Source of the DNA: Roseburia sp. CAG:303
GTDB lineage: Bacteria > Bacillota > Clostridia > Lachnospirales > Lachnospiraceae
Assembly (NCBI GenBank): GCA_000437755.1
Contig: FR900165.1
Location: 27,370 to 45,185 of the forward strand
Direction of reading: 5' to 3'
DNA: 17,816 nucleotides
A program made the translations under genes and the position numbers. Under the pieces are notes generated by a model. That model ran no database searches. It saw only the letters and a program-made list of their open reading frames with translations, and had not been told where the DNA came from. Below are positions 7,067 through 14,689 of the stretch, piece after piece (position 1 is the stretch's first letter; the number at the start of each line of letters is the position of its first letter).

Positions 7067-9607
7067 TTAATGTGTTCCATATACCTTACTTGTATTTTTT
7101 AGCATACCATTCACTTCATATATAATAATATCTCCACATCGAAGCGGGACATCTTCATATTTATCCACAGAAAACTTCTCCTTTTTCCACATATTGCAAT
7201 AACCATATTTTTCATTTTGTGCATTTTCATAAGATAGTTTTCTGCCATTCTTATCCGCTGCATAAAGATCGACATGAATAATAACCGTCTTATCCCTGAG
7301 AATGTAATCGCTCAGCATACTGATATCCGAAATATCCCTGCCTTTTTCCACAACAACAAGATTCGCCGGCAGTTCAAAATCTGTGGTATACCGGTATACT
7401 CCCGGTCTGATGCATTGGCAGTCAGATGCGGATAGTACCATTTTCTCCGGCAATTTTTGCAAATCTGCAGCAGAGAACTTTTCATCCACAGCAGAATAAA
7501 GATCCACTTCTTTCCGTATAGTACCGCCTTCCTGCCGATCCATAACAGCATATGAAATATCTGCTTCTATCTGTTCGTCCGCCTCATCTCCGATTCCGGT
7601 TGTATAAATACCTATCTGCATGCCTTTCTCCGGACGTTTTTCAAAAGACAGCTCCGCAGGAAGATAATACCCCTGATCTTCAAAAGGCTGCGGCAATACC
7701 GCCGCTGTGCCTGTCCGGTACAATGCAGGTCCGTTTTGAAGTGTAAAACCATAGATTTTACCGATTACATTAATTTCCACGCTGTCCGTGGCACAGTATT
7801 TTGAAAGTTCGAAATTCGCCTTTTCCTGGGAAAGACTTTCAATTTCCTCTGTTTCCGGCAGATTTACTGCTGTTACCCTGCACTTTACCTCATATTTTCC
7901 TTCGGATACATAAGATAGCAGCTGGAACTTTCCCATACTTTCTGTCATCCGGATCCAGGTATTCGCCGGATAGGATTTCGTCCGGTAATTTACGGCAAAT
8001 GGAAATTTGACATAATAATTATCCGCATAAACAGCATAATTTTTTTCTCCATATCCCATAATTTCTCTGTGTTTTCCTTTTGCAGATATACTTACCAAAA
8101 ACCGCTCCCCTGCTACGACATCATTTGACTGCGGCACAATATTCTCATTATTTGTTTTATCCCCGCAGACTTTCAATGCAGCTGCAACCGGAGTATGCAC
8201 CTTTATTATATTTGTTCCTGTGTTTATGGTTTTTTCCGATCCATCCGATGCTCTGTATACAACCGACAGATTTCCGTCATATTCTCCATTCCCTGCATAT
8301 TGATCAATCACTATCCCCTCCCGGTACAGCTCCTGCACCGGCACAGATCCATACGTTCCTACAGTATCTGCATTTTCTATATACCTGTCATCCGACAGCA
8401 ATACCTTTTCATTTACCAACACCTTATCACTCCAAACATGAACCGCAGCCAATGCACTCTGTGCCAGTCCACTCTGATCCTGCTCCGGAATATCCGGTCT
8501 CTGGTTATTCATGCTTTGCACCGTAACAATCCCCGCAGAAGCCGTACATCCCTTTGTCGTTGCCATATGCTTCTGTGCATTGCCATAATTTTTCACAGTG
8601 ATTCCACCGGTATCATTCTCCGGACTGACCGTAATTTCAGAAATACAGTTATTCTTAATCTTTATACTTTGCAAATCATATTTTTTTGCTCCGGTTACTT
8701 TGGTATAAAAAAACGGTTTTGTGACATAATACCACCTCTCCACCGCCTGATCTTCCTCGCAGAGATTTCCCGATGTGTCATACCATTTGAGATGATATAC
8801 CGTACCGACCTTCACTGGTATATTTACTACTCCGGAAATTTCCTGTACACTGATATCATACATGAATTTCTGTACTTTCCCACTCAGATATACACTCTCT
8901 CCGGACGGAATTCCTCTTGCAACATCATACCTTTCTTCTCCGGGACGCAGCGAACCAAATCCTGCCTCATTCTCCGCCTGCACTGAATAAGTCTTATCCA
9001 GAATTGCCGTAATTGTTGTAATTTCCTCTAATGCTCCGGACAATGCAGGATACTTAACTTTCAATCCGAAATATACCGCCAGCCTGTCACCATCCGCCCA
9101 TTCTCTTGCATTCCTTATCCCCCCGTAAGTATTATAGATTTCCCCATACATCGTCCCATCATCCGCAATATTTCCCATTGGAACTCCATCCTCTGTAACT
9201 GTCATAATACTGTCCACATACACATAACCGCCATATTTATACAGCTGATTTCTCCACTCAGCAGAAACATCTGCGATCCTTTTCAGAATTGTTTCACTTG
9301 CAATTACAAATGTCGTGTATACATAATCCGGATTGGACGGATCGGTAATTTCGTAAAAAAATCCCGACCTGGGAAGATTGACAGAATACTGTCCGGATGC
9401 CCCGATGCTGTCCTCATACCGTTTAATTACCCACCCCATTGTCCTGTAACGGATACCTCCTGATGCTCTCTTATCATAAGCGGAAAAAATCATGTCTCCC
9501 TGGTTATTAAAATACAGTTCTTCCGCTGATACACTCCTCCTTCCCATCAGCAATAAAAACATTCCCACTGTAAACATAAATCTTAAGTATTTGTACAATG
9601 TGTTCAT
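7067..9607 (-). CDS. Large secreted protein of unknown function (846 aa)
   Basis: I do not recognise a characterised family. The N-terminus is a clear signal peptide (MNTLYKYLRF, then a hydrophobic core to LLLMG, cleavage likely after SVSA at residue 28). The rest is soluble, rich in Tyr, Val, Thr and Gly with alternating hydrophobic residues, suggesting many beta-sandwich modules. There is no C-terminal LPXTG motif, membrane anchor or visible SLH or choline-binding repeats, so it is probably released or held by unknown contacts. The opening FSAYDKRASGGIRYRTMGWVIKR resembles, from memory, uncharacterised exported proteins of Clostridia and Paenibacillus (possibly DUF5704); this is a weak guess. 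The gene has its own strong promoter and is divergent from the DUF885 lipoprotein gene. Confidence 0.7.
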   Translation of the reverse strand: MNTLYKYLRFMFTVGMFLLLMGRRSVSAEELYFNNQGDMIFSAYDKRASGGIRYRTMGWVIKRYEDSIGASGQYSVNLPRSGFFYEITDPSNPDYVYTTFVIASETILKRIADVSAEWRNQLYKYGGYVYVDSIMTVTEDGVPMGNIADDGTMYGEIYNTYGGIRNAREWADGDRLAVYFGLKVKYPALSGALEEITTITAILDKTYSVQAENEAGFGSLRPGEERYDVARGIPSGESVYLSGKVQKFMYDISVQEISGVVNIPVKVGTVYHLKWYDTSGNLCEEDQAVERWYYVTKPFFYTKVTGAKKYDLQSIKIKNNCISEITVSPENDTGGITVKNYGNAQKHMATTKGCTASAGIVTVQSMNNQRPDIPEQDQSGLAQSALAAVHVWSDKVLVNEKVLLSDDRYIENADTVGTYGSVPVQELYREGIVIDQYAGNGEYDGNLSVVYRASDGSEKTINTGTNIIKVHTPVAAALKVCGDKTNNENIVPQSNDVVAGERFLVSISAKGKHREIMGYGEKNYAVYADNYYVKFPFAVNYRTKSYPANTWIRMTESMGKFQLLSYVSEGKYEVKCRVTAVNLPETEEIESLSQEKANFELSKYCATDSVEINVIGKIYGFTLQNGPALYRTGTAAVLPQPFEDQGYYLPAELSFEKRPEKGMQIGIYTTGIGDEADEQIEADISYAVMDRQEGGTIRKEVDLYSAVDEKFSAADLQKLPEKMVLSASDCQCIRPGVYRYTTDFELPANLVVVEKGRDISDISMLSDYILRDKTVIIHVDLYAADKNGRKLSYENAQNEKYGYCNMWKKEKFSVDKYEDVPLRCGDIIIYEVNGMLKNTSKVYGTH

Positions 9608-9655
9608 AAAAGCATATCCTTTCTTTCTCCCTGGCGTCTGCTCTTTATTAAAGAT

Positions 9656-9684
9656 ATATTAACACATCTTTATACTTATTTCAA
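9656..9684 (-). promoter_or_regulatory. Promoter of the 846-aa secreted protein gene
   Basis: Minus strand: TTGAAA (9684-9679), 17-bp spacer, TAATAT (9661-9656), with TG one base before the -10. The predicted leader is about 45 nt. An AAAGGA ribosome binding site precedes the ATG at 9607 by about 11 nt. Confidence 0.7.
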
Positions 9685-9756
9685 GTGTATTTATTAATTT
9701 TGTAAATTATATTTTATAACTTTTTTTGCAAATCTGGTGTATTTTACTGTATTTTT

Positions 9757-9776
9757 TGGTATGATATCATTATAAT
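9757..9776 (+). promoter_or_regulatory. Extended -10 promoter of the DUF885 lipoprotein gene
   Basis: TGGTATGAT (9757-9765) is an extended -10 element; a second hexamer TATAAT follows at 9771-9776. No good -35 hexamer was found at 16-18 bp spacing. A start near 9772 would put the ATG at 9775 essentially at the 5' end of the RNA, which argues for translation from 9814. The divergent promoter at 9656-9684 is about 75 bp away. Confidence 0.45.
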
Positions 9777-9813
9777 GAAACAGCCCGACAGACATGGGCA
9801 GAAAAGAGGTCTT

Positions 9814-11727
9814 ATGAATTCTATACCACATAACCGGAAATACCTCTCCTTTATCTTGTCACTTATCCTTGTTTTATCCATGCTTTTTTCTGCCGGATGT
9901 TCAAAAAAGGATAACACACCTGATAAGGAGAATACCGGTGATACTTTTGTAGAAGAAACCACGGACGAACCCGACACCAAAAGCACGCAGGCAGATGCCA
10001 CAGCCGTTTCCTCACTGTTCAATTTTGCCTTATATGACAGTTCTGTTTCCTATTCCAAAGAAGATTTGACCATCCAGAAAAATTTTGAAACCTTCCTTGC
10101 CAGTCTGTTCGCTGAGGCATACGCACAGAATTCCATCAATATTAATTTTCTGATTGAATCTCCTGAAAAATACGGAATCGAAAGAATCCCTTCTTCCTGG
10201 CCTTCTGTTGATATCGAAACGATAAAAACTTACTACCAGAAGGAAAACGGATGGTTGGAAGAATTAAAGAATTTTTCCTATTCCTCCCTTACTTACGAAC
10301 AGCAGCTTATCTACGATATGTTGAAAACCAGCTTTGAAGATGATGCTGATATTGATGATTATCTGCTTTTTGAATCCCCATTTGGATCGAACGGACTGAC
10401 TTCACAGCTTCCGCTGATCCTTACAGAGTATTCTTTTTACCGGAAAGAAAATATTGAGGAATATCTCGGACTTCTTGAAACCTTACAGGAATATGTACGT
10501 CAGGAACTTGACCTTGAAAAATACCGTATGTCCCAAGGATATTACCTGTCAGATTATGCTTATGATACAGCAATCAGCCAGTGCGAAGCTTTCCTGAATC
10601 AGGGCAATGATTATCTGAGCCAGATTTTCAATGACAAACTGGCAGATTTTACAGAGCTGAGTACGGAAGAAATCGAAACTTATAAAAACCGAAATTCTGC
10701 TGCCATTACAGCCAGTGTTATACCGTCATACCATTTAATGATTGATACATTAACAGCATATAAATCCGAGCATTCCGATAATACCGGACTTGCCGCAAAA
10801 GAACATGGAAAAAACTATTATTCCTATCTGTTAAAATCAGAAACCGGAACAAGCAAAACACCGGATGAACTGATCCGCATAATTGACAAAAAATTAAGCA
10901 CTTATGTTGCAGAATTAACCGCTCTGGTAACATTAAATCCAGATATTTATGATAAAATGAGCAATCCGGAATATAAATATTCCGATCCGGATGATATCCT
11001 GTCCTGGTTTTCCGAACAGCTGAAAGAAGATTTCCCGGAGGCTGTTTGTACCGATTATACACTAAAAGAAACGGATACTGCCATGTCAGATGATTTGGTC
11101 GTTGCCTTTTACATTTTATCTCCGATTGATAATTTTAAAAACAATACCATTTACACCAATCCAGATCATATCTCCGAAGGAAATGACCTTTTCCCAACCC
11201 TTGCACATGAAGGGCTTCCCGGACATATGTACCAGCACAATTACTTCTGCAACCTGAATCCTCACTATTTCCGGACATTACTGAATTTTACCGGCTACAG
11301 CGAAGCATGGGCACAATATGTCGAAATATACAGCTATGACTGGAGCGGTATGGATAATGCCACTGCCAAAGCATTAAAAATCAATTCACTGTATACCGAT
11401 GCTCTCTCCTGCCGGATTGATCTCGGTATTAATTATGAAGGCTGGACTCTTGATGACACTTCAAAGTACATGAAAAAACTGGGAATTACAGATGATGATA
11501 CTATTAAAGCATTTTATAATACATTAGTCAGTTCGCCAGCCGTATTTGCACCTTATTACGTCGGCTATCTGGAACTTGAAGATTTAAAAAGCAGTGCAAA
11601 AAAAGCACTGGGAGATGATTTCTATTTAAAAGATTTCCACAAATTCTATCTGGAAATCGGTCCATGTTACTTTGACCTTATACAGGATCGCATGAATGAC
11701 TGGATTGACAGAATAAAAGCACAATAA
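9814..11727 (+). CDS. DUF885-family metallohydrolase-like lipoprotein
   Basis: This 637-residue protein begins with a lipoprotein signal peptide ending LFSAGC (Cys 29), followed by an acidic linker rich in Asp, Glu and Thr. The C-terminal half carries LAHEGLPGHMYQH, with a HExxxxH zinc motif at about 465-471, and GYSEAWAQY about 30 residues later, the pairing seen in DUF885 proteins, which resemble zinc peptidases. It is therefore probably a membrane-anchored extracellular peptidase; the substrate is unknown. An in-frame ATG at 9775 exists, but the start at 9814 is preferred because AGAGG lies 5 nt upstream, the signal peptide then has normal length, and the promoter is too close to 9775. The gene ends at a two-way terminator. 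Confidence 0.85.
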   Translation: MNSIPHNRKYLSFILSLILVLSMLFSAGCSKKDNTPDKENTGDTFVEETTDEPDTKSTQADATAVSSLFNFALYDSSVSYSKEDLTIQKNFETFLASLFAEAYAQNSININFLIESPEKYGIERIPSSWPSVDIETIKTYYQKENGWLEELKNFSYSSLTYEQQLIYDMLKTSFEDDADIDDYLLFESPFGSNGLTSQLPLILTEYSFYRKENIEEYLGLLETLQEYVRQELDLEKYRMSQGYYLSDYAYDTAISQCEAFLNQGNDYLSQIFNDKLADFTELSTEEIETYKNRNSAAITASVIPSYHLMIDTLTAYKSEHSDNTGLAAKEHGKNYYSYLLKSETGTSKTPDELIRIIDKKLSTYVAELTALVTLNPDIYDKMSNPEYKYSDPDDILSWFSEQLKEDFPEAVCTDYTLKETDTAMSDDLVVAFYILSPIDNFKNNTIYTNPDHISEGNDLFPTLAHEGLPGHMYQHNYFCNLNPHYFRTLLNFTGYSEAWAQYVEIYSYDWSGMDNATAKALKINSLYTDALSCRIDLGINYEGWTLDDTSKYMKKLGITDDDTIKAFYNTLVSSPAVFAPYYVGYLELEDLKSSAKKALGDDFYLKDFHKFYLEIGPCYFDLIQDRMNDWIDRIKAQ

Positions 11728-11737
11728 ACACAGAACG

Positions 11738-11778
11738 AAAGCCTGTATATCCCTGACCTTCCCGGATACACAGGCTTT
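11738..11778. terminator. Bidirectional intrinsic terminator between convergent genes
   Basis: AAAGCCTGT (11738-11746) pairs with ACAGGCTTT (11770-11778). After one mismatch the stem continues for five more pairs (11748-11752 with 11764-11768), with an 11-nt loop. The A/T ends of the stem give a short U run in each direction. It lies 11 bp after the DUF885 stop and 5 bp after the stop of the opposing PocR gene, serving both. Confidence 0.85.
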
Positions 11779-11783
11779 CTATA

Positions 11784-12575
11784 TTAATCCATCGTTCTTC
11801 TGCTTTCTTCTGCAATCTTTCCTACTACTTCGTTTAACTGCTTCAGAATATTCTTTATCGTTTTATTTACATCGCCTGAATTCGATGCAAGATTTCCTAC
11901 TTCATTTGCAACCACTGCAAATCCTTTTCCCATCTCTCCGGCACGACCAGCTTCAATCGAAGCATTTAACGCAAGAATTCTCTGTTTACTCTCGATTTTA
12001 TCCAATGTTCTGGATTTATCATTAATATCCTTCAAAAGGCTTGAAACTTCTTCTATATTAGAAGTAACCACTTCTATTAATGTACCATTCTTACTGTTCA
12101 CATACTGATGGTTTACAAACATATTTACTGTGCTTTCCAACAGTTCTGCTGCTGCCCTTATCGCATTCTCAGGACGGACTGCCACACGCTTCGCAGCCTG
12201 ATAATATTTATCCGGATCTACACCTATCTGCCTTGCAACTTCTTTCATCTGCTCTTCTTCCGGTTCATGTGGAAGTACCTGTCCACCGATGATTTTTCCT
12301 ACCACTTTTCCTTCCACCTTGATGTCCATGGAAAAATCCATCAGTCCGGTATGACAGAAATAAACTCCTTTTCCTTCTTTGTTGCACTTATCACAGCGGT
12401 TTCTGCCCTCCTGTGTGCTTCTGGTATATTTGGTACAGAAATCCGTCATGCCTATTTCTTTTGTAATGTACTCTCCATCACTGTCCAGAGCAACTGCGGA
12501 CATCCCGGTAGCCTCACACCACTGCTGTAAGATCTGCTCAAACATGTTCATATCACAAAACTCTCTGATTTTCAT
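11784..12575 (-). CDS. Soluble PocR-domain protein with a truncated chemoreceptor signalling tip
   Basis: The 263-residue protein has an N-terminal PocR-like sensory domain (about 8-155) with cysteines at 47, 61, 64 and 74 (CTKY, CDKC, YFCH) followed by MDFSMDIKVEGKVVGKIIGGQV. After a helical stretch comes a chemoreceptor hairpin tip: ALNASIEAGRAGEMGKGFAVVANEVGNLA (about 202-230), the region that contacts CheA and CheW in methyl-accepting proteins. It has no membrane segments, and only about 30 residues follow the tip, so normal methylation helices are missing. PocR domains are known as small-molecule sensors in propanediol regulation; the cysteine set suggests a metal or Fe-S ligand, which is inference. 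The start at 12575 is chosen over 12611 because the predicted transcript begins near 12612 and AGGAG lies 10 nt upstream. Confidence 0.85.
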   Translation of the reverse strand: MKIREFCDMNMFEQILQQWCEATGMSAVALDSDGEYITKEIGMTDFCTKYTRSTQEGRNRCDKCNKEGKGVYFCHTGLMDFSMDIKVEGKVVGKIIGGQVLPHEPEEEQMKEVARQIGVDPDKYYQAAKRVAVRPENAIRAAAELLESTVNMFVNHQYVNSKNGTLIEVVTSNIEEVSSLLKDINDKSRTLDKIESKQRILALNASIEAGRAGEMGKGFAVVANEVGNLASNSGDVNKTIKNILKQLNEVVGKIAEESRRTMD

Positions 12576-12618
12576 AATTCCATCACTCCTTATCTTTATA
12601 AATTTATCCATTTGTCAT

Positions 12619-12647
12619 ATTATAGCATTGACGTGAACTTTTCACAA
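12619..12647 (-). promoter_or_regulatory. Promoter of the PocR chemoreceptor-like gene
   Basis: Minus strand: TTGTGA (12647-12642), 17-bp spacer, TATAAT (12624-12619) with TGC before it, giving a consensus extended -10. The predicted start near 12612 gives a leader of about 37 nt to the ATG at 12575. Confidence 0.75.
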
Positions 12648-12697
12648 CCTTTTTCTATTTACAGAATAATTTTTAGGCAAATCTGACAATTCAATCT

Positions 12698-12727
12698 TTG
12701 CATTTTTTTTCTGTTTTCTCATACAAT
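12698..12727 (+). promoter_or_regulatory. Possible SigE-type sporulation promoter for spmB
   Basis: CATACAAT at 12720-12727 matches the known sigma-E -10 consensus CATACANT exactly. GCATTTT at 12700-12706 differs from a sigma-E -35 (GCATATT) at one position, but the spacer is 13 bp, slightly short. A sigma-A reading is also possible: TTGCAT (12698-12703), 18 bp, TACAAT. In Bacillus subtilis spmB is known to be mother-cell expressed, which fits the first reading. Confidence 0.45.
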
Positions 12728-12759
12728 GTAACAATCCCATTACTCATTTCCCGGTGTTT

Positions 12760-13296
12760 ATGAATATTCTTCTTTATTTATCTGAAATCATTATTCCACT
12801 GACTGCAGCCTATATCGTAAGCTACGGTCTTTTTAACCATTGCCATGTATTTGAAGATTTTACCCACGGAGCTGCAGATGGCATCAAAACCGCTGCCGGA
12901 CTGCTGCCTACCCTGATTGGGCTCCTGACAGGCATAAAAGTTCTTCGTGCCTCCGGACTGCTGGATTTTCTGTGCGGCTGCATCGGACGCCTCGTCCATT
13001 TTTTCGGTATTCAGAATTTCCCGGAAGAACTCCTGCCCCTTGCATTGATTAAATTAATATCCGCTTCCGCCTCAAATGGTCTGCTCTTCGATATTTTCAA
13101 AGAATACGGAACGGATTCCTTTACCGGCATGGCAGCATCCATCATGATGAGCTGTTCTGAAACCATGCTCTACTGCCTGAGCATTTATTTTGGTTCTGTA
13201 CATATCACAAAAACCCGGTGGGCGATACCGGGTTCTCTGTGTGCCATACTGGTTGGTATGGTTGCCAGCTTTGTTCTTGCTGACATTCTTACCTGA
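12760..13296 (+). CDS. spmB: SpmB, spore maturation protein B
   Basis: This 178-residue membrane protein has about four to five hydrophobic segments and the nucleoside-recognition (Gate) fold typical of SpmB: YIVSYGLFNHCHVFEDFTHG, AAGLLPTLIGLLTGIKVLRASG, ELLPLALIKLISASASNGLL and MMSCSETMLYCLSIYFGSVHI. In Bacillus SpmA and SpmB act together in spore core dehydration. The length equals that of the Bacillus protein when the ATG at 12760 is used; a GTG at 12754 would add two residues. No convincing ribosome binding site is present. spmA is not adjacent. The gene ends 2 bp from the end of the convergent DUF815 gene, with no terminator. Confidence 0.9.
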   Translation: MNILLYLSEIIIPLTAAYIVSYGLFNHCHVFEDFTHGAADGIKTAAGLLPTLIGLLTGIKVLRASGLLDFLCGCIGRLVHFFGIQNFPEELLPLALIKLISASASNGLLFDIFKEYGTDSFTGMAASIMMSCSETMLYCLSIYFGSVHITKTRWAIPGSLCAILVGMVASFVLADILT

Positions 13297-13298
13297 TA

Positions 13299-14615
13299 TT
13301 ATTTTTCTTCTGTACTGCTGATACCCTGCAGGTAATTGATAAACTGCTGTGCTGTTCTTCCTGATATACCGCCGTGGCTCAGTTCCCATTTATTTGCTTC
13401 TGTCTTTAATTCCTCTTCCGACATGGTAATTCCGGCTTTCTCTGCCAATCCTGTCACGATAGAGAAATACTCCTTCTGGCTTGGTTTGGAATAACTGATG
13501 GTTACACCGAAACGGTTGACCAGTGACATCTTTTCTTCTATCGTATCGGAACGATGGATTCCGTTATCCGCTTCCACGTCATCCCTGTCTTTCCAGGTCT
13601 CCTTAATCAGATGTCTGCGATTCGAGGTCGCATAAATCAGGATATTTTCCGGTTTTGTTTCCACACCACCTTCAATGACCGCTTTTAAGAATTTATACTC
13701 TATCTCAAATTCTTCAAAGGATAAATCATCCATATAAATAATAAACTTATAATTCCGGTTCTTTACTTCCGAAATAACCGTGGACAGATCCTTGAACTGG
13801 TGTTTGTATATCTCAATCATACGCAGACCGTCATCATAAAACTGGTTGACAATCGCCTTGATGCTGGTTGATTTTCCTGTTCCGGAATCACCGAAGAGCA
13901 GTACATTGTTTGCCTTTCTGCCTTCCACAAAAGCTTTGGTGTTATCCACCAGTTTCTTCTTCTGGATTTCATAACCAATCAAATCATCCAACATAACTTT
14001 ATCCATATTATTAATTGGGATAAACTCCACGCCGTCTTCCTTTGATTTGATACGGAATGCTTTGTTCAGACCAAACATTCCGACTCCGTACGCCTTATAG
14101 AAATCGGTTACATAAGTAAAAAATTCATCTGCATTCTGTGCAGTTTCCAGTTTTTCACTCAATGCACGCACTTTTTCACTGACATTTTTATTGTACATCA
14201 GTTCTGGCTTCTGAATTGCCTTATAATTAGAAATTCTGGAGAAGCAGTCTATTCCCAGTGCATTTTCAATCCATGAAAAATCATAATTAAACAGATACAT
14301 ATATTCCTGAAAATCATTCTTAACCAGGTCATTGATACTTCCATCGCTGGCTCCCACCTTCTCGCAGGTAATACTGAATGGATTTTCATCTGTAATCAGC
14401 AGGAATGTAAGATAGTTGTGCCACAGATTCTTATCAAATGCATACTCTGTCGCAACCACAAGAATCCGCTTAATCTGTTTGTAAATTCTTGTCACCAGAA
14501 CATCCCTGGACTGTGTGTTATCTCTCAGATTTGTACAGATATCACTTAATTCCATTAAAATGCTGTCTTTTGGCATATCGCCATACATTAACATCTTCGA
14601 AGTTATATGATCCAT
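13299..14615 (-). CDS. DUF815-family AAA+ ATPase
   Basis: The 438-residue protein has an alpha-helical N-terminal region of about 200 residues and a C-terminal AAA+ module. The module carries Walker A GDSGTGKS (about 242-249), Walker B FIIYMDDLSFE (about 291-301), sensor-1-like ATSNRRH (about 329-335) and a C-terminal lid (RFGVTISYSKPSQKEY, LSHGGISGRTAQQFI). These are features of DUF815 ATPases; their cellular role is not established. The longer frame opening at 14636 uses a TTG almost at the transcription start, so the ATG at 14615 with GAAGG upstream is preferred. It has a strong promoter and no visible terminator. Its 3' end points into spmB, so read-through RNA would be antisense to spmB. 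Confidence 0.85.
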   Translation of the reverse strand: MDHITSKMLMYGDMPKDSILMELSDICTNLRDNTQSRDVLVTRIYKQIKRILVVATEYAFDKNLWHNYLTFLLITDENPFSITCEKVGASDGSINDLVKNDFQEYMYLFNYDFSWIENALGIDCFSRISNYKAIQKPELMYNKNVSEKVRALSEKLETAQNADEFFTYVTDFYKAYGVGMFGLNKAFRIKSKEDGVEFIPINNMDKVMLDDLIGYEIQKKKLVDNTKAFVEGRKANNVLLFGDSGTGKSTSIKAIVNQFYDDGLRMIEIYKHQFKDLSTVISEVKNRNYKFIIYMDDLSFEEFEIEYKFLKAVIEGGVETKPENILIYATSNRRHLIKETWKDRDDVEADNGIHRSDTIEEKMSLVNRFGVTISYSKPSQKEYFSIVTGLAEKAGITMSEEELKTEANKWELSHGGISGRTAQQFINYLQGISSTEEK

Positions 14616-14648
14616 AACTTTTGCCTTCTTTCCCAAGTAATAATCTAC

Positions 14649-14676
14649 ATTATATACTTTTTTTCCGGCTTGTCAA
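14649..14676 (-). promoter_or_regulatory. Strong promoter of the DUF815 ATPase gene
   Basis: Minus strand: TTGACA (14676-14671), 16-bp spacer, TATAAT (14654-14649), both hexamers perfect consensus. The -35 begins 13 bp after the histidine kinase stop, and no terminator separates them. Confidence 0.82.
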
Positions 14677-14689
14677 TCATGGATACGGA

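Noticed and set aside
8195..8986. Plus-strand open frame of 263 codons, with others nearby (8080-8526, 7801-8010)
   Set aside because: They lie antisense inside the well-supported 846-residue secreted protein, which has a promoter, ribosome binding site and signal peptide; their composition (many His, Cys, Ile, Ser) is typical of antisense frames.
12108..12530. Plus-strand frames over the PocR gene
   Set aside because: They are shadows of the PocR/chemoreceptor coding sequence, which has recognisable domains and a strong promoter.
13262..13290. Hairpin near the spmB 3' end as a terminator
   Set aside because: A 7-bp stem (TGCCAGC with GCTGACA, one wobble) lies within spmB but lacks a U tract on either strand.
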